A DNA stretch of 64,000 nucleotides from Lachnospiraceae bacterium (GTDB taxonomy: Bacteria; Bacillota_A; Clostridia; Lachnospirales; Lachnospiraceae): contig CAAFOY010000051.1 of the NCBI GenBank assembly GCA_900764695.1, forward strand, positions 1 to 64,000. The letters run 5' to 3'. The notes under the pieces were generated by a model. It did not search any database, was not told where the DNA came from, and saw only the letters and a program-made list of their open reading frames with translations. The stretch's first letter is position 1; each line of letters opens with the position of its first letter. Shown here in pieces: positions 18,301 to 26,673 of the stretch. The position numbers were made by a program, and so were the translations under genes.

Positions 18301-18415
18301 GGATGCAGTTGGATATAAGACTTATAAGTATGAAACTTGGAAAGAGGTGGATTATACGGTTGAGCGAAAAGGTTCGTTTGGAACAATCCAAGCTTATCTC
18401 AAAAGCTATAATTAA
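15398..18415 (+). CDS. Membrane-anchored glycoside-hydrolase-like protein, probable pseudoenzyme
   Basis: A 1005-residue extracytoplasmic protein with an N-terminal anchor helix (about 9-31). It has a unique domain (about 35-340), a Lys/Glu-rich linker (about 370-415), a TIM-barrel-like domain (about 420-770) and a C-terminal beta domain with IPWTALNVTDP. The barrel and tail are homologous to the two smaller proteins downstream (for example TVRVYELAPPEFYRALFE). Where those have IGIEWDP and VAEFG, the two expected clan GH-A glutamates, this protein has SYVLDIS (near 539) and MIDGFG (near 680). It may therefore bind polymer without cutting it. The operon setting suggests a role in exopolysaccharide assembly or export. 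Confidence 0.7.
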   Translation: MKKTKGKKKLLLIIPLIILLVLAISFIGWIVKPAKKMNIAVLDTTVPATDGQGVNQTDRYYRKHSGFFWLLNQQKYVKSNGKKYNYKKDYFGPQINKNGEYTGENQLADFDKVPDFLYLADVYGSELYDNKYSGLSSKDMNIVSLTYSTGGTVVAETELLGSTTDETVCNEIKSMFGFTTTSWSGRYVVDLNDFSDVPKWAPSTYENQYGVKWQFSGPGLILASSEGGIIVLEEKTDFKSKNLVSISISDEFKKEFSGSKKSNFYNWFELVEAENGTDTIANFKINVNATGMEKIKKISSTNKFAAIIRKRSNNSGDTYYFAGDFNDCTSDSRIYRFLAADKFFKALSFDKEGDINQFYWKFYNPLMKKILKDTYKGLDEKNEKQSENEKQLAVRVNENKFQIKKNDDYENLNLKAVNVNLDEPGSANATRNYGYYKELLEQAVEMGVNTVRVYELAPPEFYRALFEINQNSDDKLYLIQTIKGMVADTQEEWQKTIDTIMSSIHGNGETKNDSTDEGQEDILKYRHDVSEYLLSYVLDISPSGEELQTLSNQGETYDGNYVSSMEGIGSLYAKRLDYIYKKCSENYGGLVPVGMHVNVENLESAFWNEDNYNGVVKLSSLQLNQDVQQYYYVSTKLNVTDNILNNNLNKFVGFTDSQGNFNYGSYVEYVKEKVSPYGLMIDGFGISTNANIYATNGIYSGLDETQQGEIIVRMLDAILTNGCMGGIISDLNDSWSAVSDEAKASIVPLTNNPLWHDLGDPAQTTGILAVKAEEKEDVGLELKDFEVMRKMQLSVNPEYLYVTVALEKEIDYTVNELIIGLDTYERNNGEYFYNKGYFANSLSGMEYIIKITSAKDAALYVCSSYARGQETVSSTESYDGNWTKVMDLTYGNFSTSTSQFFIGSTNVRIRIPWTALNVTDPSQRVVIEQKTPFDGIQYKTTITNGFIPSLFVGNRESGDTEYIFPLSKDAVGYKTYKYETWKEVDYTVERKGSFGTIQAYLKSYN

Positions 18416-18416
18416 C

Positions 18417-18600
18417 CTTTTCGCTACTTGCCGTTGTATATGACATAATTAAAATAAAGGTCGCTTTCGTTGCTTGTCGCTATATACGACATAATTAAAA
18501 TAAAGGTCGCTTTCGCTGCTTGTCGCTATATACGACATAATTAAAATAAAGATTGCTTTCGCTGCTTGTCGCTATATACGACATAATTAAAATAAAGACC
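18417..18600 (+). repeat. Tandem repeat A: 46-bp unit, four copies
   Basis: A 46-bp unit starting GCTTTCGCTGCTTGTCGCT and ending in ACATAATTAAAATAAAG recurs at 18417 (degenerate), 18463, 18509 and 18555. A fifth start at 18601 runs into an inverted-repeat element. The array follows directly after a stop codon. An inverted copy of the CTTTATTTTAATTATGT end lies at 18706-18722. Confidence 0.9.
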
Positions 18601-18705
18601 GCTTTCGCTGCTTGTCGCTCGTAGCGGTACTGAAACTCCATCACATAGTTTGACTATTAAGCCAAACTATGCGCTGTCGTTTTGTACCGACGGCGCCAAA
18701 TGCCC
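18598..18705 (+). repeat. Inverted-repeat element, left copy (about 105 bp)
   Basis: This stretch is an imperfect reverse complement of 19296-19397. It contains GCTTTCGCTGCTTGTCGCTC, ACTGAAACTCCA, an internal hairpin (CATAGTTTG with CCAAACTATG) and GCGCTGTCGTTTTG. The paired copies could fold the whole 600 bp between them into a loop. No protein is encoded. Confidence 0.85.
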
Positions 18706-18728
18706 TTTATTTTAATTATGTCTATACC

Positions 18729-18901
18729 AGCGTCAAGCGGAATAAGGTTTTATAGAATTTTGTTGGGTAGATAGCGTCAAGCGGAATAAGGTTTATAGAA
18801 TTTTGTTGGATAGATAGCGTCAAGCGGAATAAGGTTTATAGAATTTTGTTGGATAGATATCGTCAAGCAAAATAGAGCTTTATAGGATTGTGTTATGAGT
18901 A
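18729..18901 (+). repeat. Tandem repeat B: 43/44-bp unit, four copies
   Basis: Units starting AGCGTCAAGCGGAATAAGG recur at 18729, 18773, 18816 and 18859. The last copy is diverged. They share GGTTTATAGAATTTTGTTGG. Confidence 0.88.
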
Positions 18902-18984
18902 TAAGCATGGATGATGTAGTTTAATAAAACCAGGCTATGGTTAAAAGTAGGCAGGATACGCATTCATAGAACTGCGTAGAAAAT

Positions 18985-19295
18985 TAGAGAAACCTGTAAA
19001 GCTTACAACTCAGGCGATTAATCGCTAGGGACATCTGTCCGGTTTATTGTTAGACAATTCACCGTTAGAGGAATCTGTTTAACTTATCACTCAGACACTT
19101 TACAGCTTGTGAAGCCTGTTTAGCTTATAGTTATACAATTCACCGCTAGAGGAATCTGTTTAGTTTATCACTCAGACACTTTACAGCTTGTGAAACCTGT
19201 TTAGCTTATAGTTAGACACTTCACTGCTAGATGAACCTGTTTAGTTTATCACTCAGACACTTCGTAGTTTGTGAAACCTGTTTAGTTTATCGATA
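18985..19295 (+). repeat. Tandem repeat C: 81-bp unit made of two 40-bp halves
   Basis: An 81-bp unit starts at 19067, 19148 and 19229 (AGAGGAATCTGTTTA). It consists of two related halves (CTGTTTAGTTTATCACTCAG and CTGTTTAGCTTATAGTTAGAC). Degenerate halves extend back to about 18985. Confidence 0.85.
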
Positions 19296-19397
19296 GGGCA
19301 TTTGTCCCCGTCGGTTCAAAACGACAGCGCATAGTTTTGCAAAAACTATGCGTTGGAGTTTCAGAACCGTTACGAGGGACAAGCAGCGAAAGCGTCC
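19296..19397 (-). repeat. Inverted-repeat element, right copy
   Basis: Reverse-complement partner of the element at 18598-18705. It includes ACGACAGCGCATAGTTTTGC, AAAACTATGCG, GGAGTTTCAG and ACAAGCAGCGAAAGCG. Its own internal arms (CATAGTTTTGCAAAAACTATG) form a perfect local hairpin. Confidence 0.85.
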
Positions 19398-19471
19398 TAG
19401 AGATAAACTAAACAGGGCCCCACAAGCAGCGAAAGCGTCCTAGAGATAAACTAAACATGGCCACACAAGTG
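19379..19471 (+). repeat. Tandem repeat D: 43-bp unit, two copies
   Basis: Two copies start ACAAGCAGCGAAAGCGTCC at 19379 and 19422 and continue TAGAGATAAACTAAACA. The beginning is the reverse complement of the core of repeat A, so the whole island is roughly mirror-symmetric. Confidence 0.8.
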
Positions 19472-19512
19472 AAAGTGTAGTGTAGGGCATTAAGAAAAAA
19501 GGAGGTGTGAAT

Positions 19513-20598
19513 ATGCGCTTTGAACTATTCTTAGTAATGATATTTTTCTTAAGCATATTACTAATATGTGCAGAACTTCTATGGTTGTATTTACTTGCAG
19601 ACAATCAAGAAGAAAGCAAAGCAAAATTAAATAAAAAAGAAGCAAGATGCAGAAGAATTCTCGAGGCGATAATATGTGCACCAACTCAATCCGCTTGGGA
19701 ATGCGAAATAAATGAATTAGTAAATCTTGTAGATAAAGATGATAGCTATATGGAGATACTTACAGACATTTTTATGGAAAGTCTTGAAAAGTATGAAGAA
19801 ATGAGCGAAAAAGACAAAAAAATAATCGGGAAAATAATAGAAAAAGTAAACCCTATAACTTACTACGAAAATATGATTAAAGAAAATGATGTAGTAAAAA
19901 AATGTTATGCATGCCAAAGATTAGCAGCTTTAGGGGCAGCAAATGACATAGAAGGAATAAGAGAATTGCTTAAGAGTCGAAACAGACAGTTAAGATATGC
20001 AGCAGGTAATTCACTTGCAGCATTAGGAGATAAAGAGGGAGTTGAAGAATTTATATTAGGTTTTCAGGATGATTATAAATATTCATACAGAGTAATTAAT
20101 GAAGTTATTGACAGATATACAGGTGATTTGTATGAAATATCAAAGGATTTGATTGAAAAGGGAGATGCGTATTTAAAAGCAACAGTTATAAAAAGTATAG
20201 GAAAATATAAGATTAAAGAATTGGTGCCATATGTACTTGAGTGTACAAATGACACTGATATAAATATAAAAATTGCGGCGACGAAAGCAATGTGCTTTTG
20301 CGCTGAAAAAGAACATATTTTAACTTTAATAAGATTGTCAAAAGACCAAAACTGGGTAGTTAGGGAATTTGCCGTAAAGGCATTAGGCAATCTTAATACT
20401 GATGAGGCTATAGAAGCAGTTAAACAGGCAACTCAGGATGAACAATGGTGGGTTCGACAGACAGCTGCTGAGTCTTTAATTAAAATGGATTATTCTCTTG
20501 AACACATTGAAAGTGTAATAAAGGGATACGACAGATACGCAAGTGAAGCAGTGAAATATTCACTGTATAAGGTACTTAACATGGAGGAAAAGAATTGA
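19513..20598 (+). CDS. Membrane-anchored HEAT-repeat protein
   Basis: A protein of 361 residues with one N-terminal membrane helix (about 5-27) and a charged cytoplasmic body. The body has at least five HEAT-like helical pairs from about residue 120 onward, for example LRYAAGNSLAALGDKEGV, IKIAATKAMCFCAEKEH and VVREFAVKALGNLNTDEAI. The start is the ATG at 19513, after GGAGGT; the GTG at 19507 abuts that site. It overlaps the glycosyltransferase start, so the two are translationally coupled. HEAT scaffolds bind proteins, so it may regulate or assemble the synthase. Confidence 0.82.
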   Translation: MRFELFLVMIFFLSILLICAELLWLYLLADNQEESKAKLNKKEARCRRILEAIICAPTQSAWECEINELVNLVDKDDSYMEILTDIFMESLEKYEEMSEKDKKIIGKIIEKVNPITYYENMIKENDVVKKCYACQRLAALGAANDIEGIRELLKSRNRQLRYAAGNSLAALGDKEGVEEFILGFQDDYKYSYRVINEVIDRYTGDLYEISKDLIEKGDAYLKATVIKSIGKYKIKELVPYVLECTNDTDINIKIAATKAMCFCAEKEHILTLIRLSKDQNWVVREFAVKALGNLNTDEAIEAVKQATQDEQWWVRQTAAESLIKMDYSLEHIESVIKGYDRYASEAVKYSLYKVLNMEEKN

Positions 20599-21998
20599 AC
20601 ATAATAAGAAATTTTATTTTGTTTTTTAACTATTTCTGTATGGGGTATACAATTCTTCTTTCCTGTATTTATATTTTACAGATAATTATTTCATTTATAA
20701 AAATCAGGGAAGATGTAAAGATAGGTAAATCATCAGACTTTATGGAATATAAAGATTCCGAGAATCTGCTTCCGATATCTCTAATTATTCCGGCATATAA
20801 TGAAGAAGATAACATTGTACAAAATGTAAAATCTCTGATGAAACTTAATTATCCTGAATTTGAACTAATAGTCGTAAATGACGGTTCAAAGGATAAAACC
20901 CATGATAAAATGATTGAAGCTTTTAAACTTTACCCAATAGAAAGTGCGCATATGAGACCGCTTGAAACAGCAAAGGTCAGAAATGTTTATTACAATGTGG
21001 AATATCCAAATCTGATTTACGTTGATAAGGAAAATGGTGGAAAATCAGATGCCTTAAATGCAGGTATAAATGCGTCATCATATCCGCTATTTGCCTGCCT
21101 TGATGCAGATTCAAGATTAGAGAGAGATTCTTTGTTGAGGCTTGGAAATGAATTTATTAAGGATACTACAACAGTAGTAGCCGGAGGACTTGTAAGAATT
21201 GCAAATGGTGGTGTAATCAAAGATGGAATATTTGAATCTTACAATTTGCCTGAAAAAGCAATAGAAAGATTTCAGACTGTAGAATATTTCAGATCATTTT
21301 TAGCAGGAAGAACAAGCTGGGGAGTGACAAATTCAATGCTTATTGTTTCAGGGGCATTTGGTGTGTTCAAAAAACAGGTTGTAATAGATGTGGGTGGATA
21401 TAAGACAGATACAATTGGTGAAGATATGGAGATTGTAGTCAGAATTCACGAATATATGCTAAGAAACAAGATTAAATATAAAGTCAAATTTGTGGAACAG
21501 GCAATTTGCTGGACACAGGGACCGATGAGCTTAAATGACGTAAGAACGCAGAGAAGACGTTGGCAGGTTGGTCTTATGGATACATTACTTCATTACAAGA
21601 AATTAATTTTTAATCCTAAATATAAATGGATAGGAATGATGGCAGTGCCATATAATTGGCTTTTTGAATTGTTAGGTGCTGTGGTAGAAGTTTTTGGATA
21701 TTTTATTATTCCATTTTCACTTATCATGGGAGAACTTAACATATTCTTCTTTGTAATGTATTTTCTCATGGCATCAATGCTTGGAATTATGATTTCTTTT
21801 GGCGGACTTATATTGGAACAGTACACAAAAAGAGGCGTAATGTCAGCAAAACAATGCGTACAGCTTGCACTTTATGGTATTTTGGAAAATTTCGGATACC
21901 GTCAGGCTATTACAATTTTCAGAGTAGAAGGAATGATTAAATATAAAAAGCTTAAAAACAGATGGGGTTCAATAAAGCGTAAAACAGTAGGGGATTAA
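20595..21998 (+). CDS. Processive family-2 glycosyltransferase (cellulose/PNAG/hyaluronan synthase-like)
   Basis: A 467-residue membrane polysaccharide synthase. A membrane helix at about 8-35 leads to a GT2 catalytic domain with SLIIPAYNEEDNI, the first aspartate in VVNDGSKDKT, DADSR, TIGEDMEIVVR, and the processivity signature QRRRW (near residue 317). Three or so C-terminal helices form the export path. There is no PilZ domain, so c-di-GMP control must come from elsewhere. The start is TTG at 20595, overlapping the HEAT gene's TGA and preceded by GGAGG. The sugar added is unknown; a deacetylase downstream would suit an N-acetylated polymer. Confidence 0.88.
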   Translation: MNIIRNFILFFNYFCMGYTILLSCIYILQIIISFIKIREDVKIGKSSDFMEYKDSENLLPISLIIPAYNEEDNIVQNVKSLMKLNYPEFELIVVNDGSKDKTHDKMIEAFKLYPIESAHMRPLETAKVRNVYYNVEYPNLIYVDKENGGKSDALNAGINASSYPLFACLDADSRLERDSLLRLGNEFIKDTTTVVAGGLVRIANGGVIKDGIFESYNLPEKAIERFQTVEYFRSFLAGRTSWGVTNSMLIVSGAFGVFKKQVVIDVGGYKTDTIGEDMEIVVRIHEYMLRNKIKYKVKFVEQAICWTQGPMSLNDVRTQRRRWQVGLMDTLLHYKKLIFNPKYKWIGMMAVPYNWLFELLGAVVEVFGYFIIPFSLIMGELNIFFFVMYFLMASMLGIMISFGGLILEQYTKRGVMSAKQCVQLALYGILENFGYRQAITIFRVEGMIKYKKLKNRWGSIKRKTVGD

Positions 21999-22013
21999 TG
22001 GAAAGGATGGCAT

Positions 22014-24188
22014 ATGAAAAAAGTAATAATTTCCGTTATTTCAACATTGCTTGTACTGGCTTTTATGGTGCAAATGGGCTGGCTGCAGGTGATAGGAATT
22101 AACAGATTTTCATTTGAAAAAAGTGACAATACACAGAATAAATTAGATTTTGAATGTGCAAGTGAAAATAATATAAACTATAGCTTTAGAACACAGGGAG
22201 ATTATTTTTATCATTACGAAGATAATGAATGGAAAAAGATATTTATTACAGGAGTAAATATAGGTGCTACTGAACCGGGACTTTTCCCGGGAGACTTGAC
22301 AATATCATATGACACGTATTTAAGATGGTTTAAATATATAAAAGAGATGAATGCAAATGTAATACGTGTTTATACAGCACTTAGTCCTGATTTTTACAGA
22401 GCATTATATGATTACAATATTGATAATGATGATCCGTTATATCTGATTCAGGGTGTGTGGATGGACGAAGAAGATATTGAAACATATGGTGATGTTTATG
22501 CGGAAAATGAAAAAATAAAAACAGAATTTACAAAAGATGCGTTAAATATGGTGGATATAATTCATGGAAATATCACTTTGCCTGAACGTTCAGGATATGC
22601 TTCGGGCACATATACTGCTGATGTTTCAAGATGGCTTGCAGGATGGCTTATTGGTATAGAATGGGACCCTAAATTAGTCGAAAATACAAATGTTTCAAAT
22701 CCGGATAACATAAACTATGACGGAGATTATTTGTACACACAGGGAGCCTCAACATTTGAAGCATTTCTTTGTGAGGTTGGAGATAAAGTAATTGAAAGAG
22801 AAACAAAAGAGTATAAATGGCAGGCACCTGTAGCTTTTTCAAACTGGGTTACAACTGACCCTCTTACTCATGAAGATGAGCCACATCCGGATGAAGATTC
22901 AGTAACAGTAAATTTTGAAAATGTAAAATATAAGAACACATTTTTATCTAAAATGTATCTTTCATATCATATTTATCCATATTATCCGGATTCTTTGAAT
23001 TATCAGAGAGATTATTTGGCATACCGCGATGACAGTGGAAAAGTAAATACTTATGAAGCTTATTTAAAAGATTTAAAATCTGTACATTCGATGCCTATTT
23101 TAGTTGCTGAATTTGGTGTGCCTACTTCAAGAGGCATGGGGCATGAAAGTGTTATGGGATATAATCAGGGACAAATAGATGAAACAAAACAGGGTGATAT
23201 TTTAATAGATTTATTTGACTCTATTTACAAATGTAATTATGCCGGAGGTCTGGTGTTTACATGGCAGGATGAATGGTTTAAAAGAACATGGAATAATGTT
23301 AATTTTGACATTGCAGATGAAAGACCTTTCTGGTCAAATCCTCAGACAACAGAACAGTGCTTTGGTTTAATGACATTTGACCCGGGAACAGATAACTGCA
23401 TAAGTTATGTTGATGGTGATGTATCAGAATGGGGTAATGGTACTCCTATAGTTGAAAACAGCTTAGGGAAATTGTATATGAAGAGTGATGAAAAGTATGT
23501 ATATTTTATGGTGGATACATCGGATTACAATTTCAATTCAGATACATTATATATACCGATAGATATAAAAAATAATCAGGGAAATGATAGTTATGCTGAT
23601 GCAGGTATTACATTTGATAAGCAGGCTGATTTCGTGATTTCAATTAATGGGAAAGATAACAGCAGAATTGTTTGTGATCAGTATTATGATGCATTCACAT
23701 ATCAGTATGGAGTGCAATATGGAATGATTGATGTTACTGATGATTTGCAACAGAAAAATACAGGAAAATTTATTCCAATGAATATGTGTTATGGATATGA
23801 ATTAGAAATTCCAACAACGAAAGAAAAAGTAGGCTTTAAATCATTTGAAACAGGAAAGCTTACCTATGGCAATGCAAATCCTACATCAGATGATTACCAG
23901 TCGTTAGCAGATTTTATTTATAAAGATGGAAAATTAGAGATAAAAATTCCGTGGCAGTTATTAAATGTCATGGACCCTTCATCAAAGAAAATAATGGATG
24001 ATTTTTATACGGCACAAAGTATTACACCAACAGATTTGAATGGCATAACAGTAGGACTTGGAAAATCAGGCAACATAGAATTGACAGGAACTTATGATTA
24101 TCAGTCATGGACAACACCAACTTTCCACGAACGATTAAAACCGGCATACTATGTGCTTCAGAAAAATTTGAAAAAATATAATGACTAG
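22014..24188 (+). CDS. Membrane-anchored clan GH-A-like glycoside hydrolase with CBM-like tail
   Basis: A 724-residue protein held by an N-terminal helix and exposed outside. The TIM-barrel-like domain (about 60-440) carries likely catalytic glutamates E216 (IGIEWDP) and E366 (LVAEFGVPTSRG). A late GGLVFTWQDEWFKRTWN strand and a C-terminal beta domain follow. The tail begins YVDGDVSEWGN, like CBM9-type domains (DGxxxEW), and includes IPWQLLNVMDPS. It follows the synthase by 15 bp and is paralogous to the next gene and to the barrel of the 1005-residue protein. It probably trims, releases or processes the nascent polymer. Confidence 0.75.
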   Translation: MKKVIISVISTLLVLAFMVQMGWLQVIGINRFSFEKSDNTQNKLDFECASENNINYSFRTQGDYFYHYEDNEWKKIFITGVNIGATEPGLFPGDLTISYDTYLRWFKYIKEMNANVIRVYTALSPDFYRALYDYNIDNDDPLYLIQGVWMDEEDIETYGDVYAENEKIKTEFTKDALNMVDIIHGNITLPERSGYASGTYTADVSRWLAGWLIGIEWDPKLVENTNVSNPDNINYDGDYLYTQGASTFEAFLCEVGDKVIERETKEYKWQAPVAFSNWVTTDPLTHEDEPHPDEDSVTVNFENVKYKNTFLSKMYLSYHIYPYYPDSLNYQRDYLAYRDDSGKVNTYEAYLKDLKSVHSMPILVAEFGVPTSRGMGHESVMGYNQGQIDETKQGDILIDLFDSIYKCNYAGGLVFTWQDEWFKRTWNNVNFDIADERPFWSNPQTTEQCFGLMTFDPGTDNCISYVDGDVSEWGNGTPIVENSLGKLYMKSDEKYVYFMVDTSDYNFNSDTLYIPIDIKNNQGNDSYADAGITFDKQADFVISINGKDNSRIVCDQYYDAFTYQYGVQYGMIDVTDDLQQKNTGKFIPMNMCYGYELEIPTTKEKVGFKSFETGKLTYGNANPTSDDYQSLADFIYKDGKLEIKIPWQLLNVMDPSSKKIMDDFYTAQSITPTDLNGITVGLGKSGNIELTGTYDYQSWTTPTFHERLKPAYYVLQKNLKKYND

Positions 24189-24251
24189 GTGTTAAGTATA
24201 TAAGTAAGAAAGGAAATATAATTAAAGTTATATTGATTATATGGTATTTGA

Positions 24252-26390
24252 ATGAAAAAAATAGTATCAATAATGTTGATATTTGCAATGATGACAGTTA
24301 CGGTTTCCTGCTCAAAAAATGATAATAAAAGTGAGAAAAATATAGTCCCTGATAAAGAAACAGCAATTGAAAATGTTGACACGAACGGCAACAACATAGA
24401 GTTTGTAGCGCAGGGAGACTATTTTTATCACAATGATAATAAGAAATGGAACAGAGTGATTCTTAAGGGTGTAAATATGGGACTAACTCTGGCTACTACT
24501 AATTTAAACAATCCGGATGTAAGTTATGAAACTTATATGGAATGGTTTGAACAGATAAGTGAAATGAATGCAAATACAGTGAAAGTATTTACAATAATGA
24601 ATCCGGATTTTTATCAGGCATTTTACGATTACAACAAAAAAGCAGAAAGCCCGTTATATCTTATTCAGGGAATATGGTTTAATGAAGATTATCTGTACGA
24701 TGTGGCAGATGCACTGGATGCTGATAACATAGTAGCAGATGCTTTTGAGAGAAATATAACTGAAACAATAGATATAATACATGGAAATAGTGATTATACT
24801 TCGTATGGAAATATTAAAAATGCAGTATATCATAATGATATATCAAAATATGTTGCAGGATATATTTTAGGACTTGAATGGCCGGCAGAATTTGTTCAGA
24901 ATACAAATTCCCACACGGATAGGAAAGCGTATTTTGGAGAGTATTTGGAAAATACAAATGATGCTACACCATTTGAAAGTTTTCTATGTGAAATGGGAGA
25001 CAAACTTATAAGTTACGAAACACAAAGCTATAAAATGCAGATACCTGTAGCGTTTCTTAACTGGCAGACAACAGATACACTAAAACATAGCAATGAGCCG
25101 TTTGAGGAAGAAGACAGCGTATCGGTTAACACTGAAAATATTAAGTCAAATGAATCATATAAAGCAGGTTTATTTGCAGCGCTTGACATATATCCGTATT
25201 ATCCGGAATTTATGAATCATCAAAAAGAATATGTTGATTATAAAGATTCAAATGGACAAAGTAATCCGTATGAAGCTTATTTGATTGATTTGAAAAAAGA
25301 ATATACAGTACCTGTTATGGTAGCTGAAGTGGGGCTTCCAACCTCAAGAGGAGTTGCTCATGAAAGTGTAGTAGGATACAATCAGGGCGGACTTATAGAA
25401 AAGCAGCAGGGAGAATATCTGACTAATCTATTGACTTCAATTTATAAATCAGGTTATGCCGGAAGTATGATTTTTTCATGGCAGGAAGAATGGTTTAAGC
25501 AAACATGGAACACAGTGAAATATGCACCTGAAAACCCTGAATGCCGCACACCAAATGTTATGTCGGCAGAGCAGGGCTATGGAATTGTGGCAGTAGAACC
25601 GGGAGAAAATCAGATATGTAAAATAGATGGAAAATTAGATGAATGGTCAGATAGTGAAAATATTATAGACTCTGATGAGTACAAATTATATTCAAAATAT
25701 GATGAAGGTTATTTGTATTTGGCTGTGCAGTTAAAAAGCAAAACGGATGGAAAAATATATGTTCCTATCTCAACATTGGGTGTAGGAAGCCAGAAAGATA
25801 ATACAAGAAATATTACATTTGACAAAAATACAGACTTTGTATTAGAAATAGACGAAAATGGTGAAACAAGACTTCTTGCAGATTCGTATTACAGTACTTT
25901 TCATTATATTTACGGTTACAGTAAAGGCGTGTTTGATTTTGACAATGATTATTCAGTAAAAAATTCAGGAGAGTATGTCCGTATCCAAATGTTTACTAGT
26001 AATGAAATGTATTTGCCTGATGACAATAAAACTATCGAACCACAATTTTATGAGAGTGGATTGTTAAAATCAGGAATTACAGACCCGGACAGTGACAAAT
26101 TTGATAACACAGCAGACTATTATATTGCAGATAATACAATGGAATTTAGAATACCGTGGTATTTATTAAATGTAATGAACAGTACACAAGGTACCGTAAT
26201 TAATGACTTCTATAGTGAAGGGAGTATTAATTTTACAGATGTACAAGAAATAAATATAGGTATTGGAAAAACAGGTGATAATATAGAATTAAAATCAATT
26301 TCATTTGAAGAAAAACAACAAAGTAGTTATCATACAAGACTGAAAAAGTCATATAAAATACTTAAGAAGTATTTGAAGGAGATTGGATAA
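24252..26390 (+). CDS. Glycoside-hydrolase-like lipoprotein, paralogue of the previous gene
   Basis: A 712-residue lipoprotein. The signal peptide ends in a lipobox (TVSC), so it is anchored to the outer face of the membrane. It has the same layout as its neighbour: a barrel with E209 (LGLEWPAEF) and E359 (MVAEVGLPTSRG), the SMIFSWQEEWFKQTWN strand, the KIDGKLDEWSD domain and IPWYLLNVMN. The two adjacent genes look like an old tandem duplication that diverged in anchoring mode. Both keep the glutamates, so both may be active. Confidence 0.75.
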   Translation: MKKIVSIMLIFAMMTVTVSCSKNDNKSEKNIVPDKETAIENVDTNGNNIEFVAQGDYFYHNDNKKWNRVILKGVNMGLTLATTNLNNPDVSYETYMEWFEQISEMNANTVKVFTIMNPDFYQAFYDYNKKAESPLYLIQGIWFNEDYLYDVADALDADNIVADAFERNITETIDIIHGNSDYTSYGNIKNAVYHNDISKYVAGYILGLEWPAEFVQNTNSHTDRKAYFGEYLENTNDATPFESFLCEMGDKLISYETQSYKMQIPVAFLNWQTTDTLKHSNEPFEEEDSVSVNTENIKSNESYKAGLFAALDIYPYYPEFMNHQKEYVDYKDSNGQSNPYEAYLIDLKKEYTVPVMVAEVGLPTSRGVAHESVVGYNQGGLIEKQQGEYLTNLLTSIYKSGYAGSMIFSWQEEWFKQTWNTVKYAPENPECRTPNVMSAEQGYGIVAVEPGENQICKIDGKLDEWSDSENIIDSDEYKLYSKYDEGYLYLAVQLKSKTDGKIYVPISTLGVGSQKDNTRNITFDKNTDFVLEIDENGETRLLADSYYSTFHYIYGYSKGVFDFDNDYSVKNSGEYVRIQMFTSNEMYLPDDNKTIEPQFYESGLLKSGITDPDSDKFDNTADYYIADNTMEFRIPWYLLNVMNSTQGTVINDFYSEGSINFTDVQEINIGIGKTGDNIELKSISFEEKQQSSYHTRLKKSYKILKKYLKEIG

Positions 26391-26434
26391 GGTTAGTATG
26401 AATTAAGTTTTAAATAACAGGAGAGGGTGGCTTT

Positions 26435-26574
26435 ATGGCGATATATGAATTCCCATTATATTTAGTATGTGGTTTAGCCATTTGATTAAGAATGTAATTA
26501 TGACAATGCCGTTGGGATTCTTAATACCGGCTATAAGTAAAAATAAAGCAATACAGCTTTTGATAAAAATGTAA
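26435..26574 (+). pseudogene. VanZ-like gene fragment
   Basis: A good ribosome site (GGAGAGGGTGG) and ATG open MAIYEFPLYLVCGLAI and a stop. The next frame continues SHLIKNVIMTMPLGFLIPAI through LLIKM, resembling the VanZ core (N...PLGFLLP). It is short and frameshifted, so a remnant. Confidence 0.5.
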
Positions 26575-26609
26575 AAGTTATTTACAAATAAAAATAGTGA
26601 TAAAAATAC

Positions 26610-26653
26610 AAAATCCTATGTATAATTTATAAAAGATTGTGCATAGGATTTTT
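26610..26653 (+). terminator. Intrinsic terminator before the deacetylase
   Basis: AAAATCCTATG and CATAGGATTTTT pair around a loop of about 20 bases and end in five Ts. Confidence 0.7.
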
Positions 26654-26673
26654 GCCAATTGTGAGAAGGTTAA

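Noticed and set aside
18417..19471. Possible CRISPR array
   Set aside because: Repeat units follow each other without unique spacers, unit types change along the stretch, and no cas genes are nearby.
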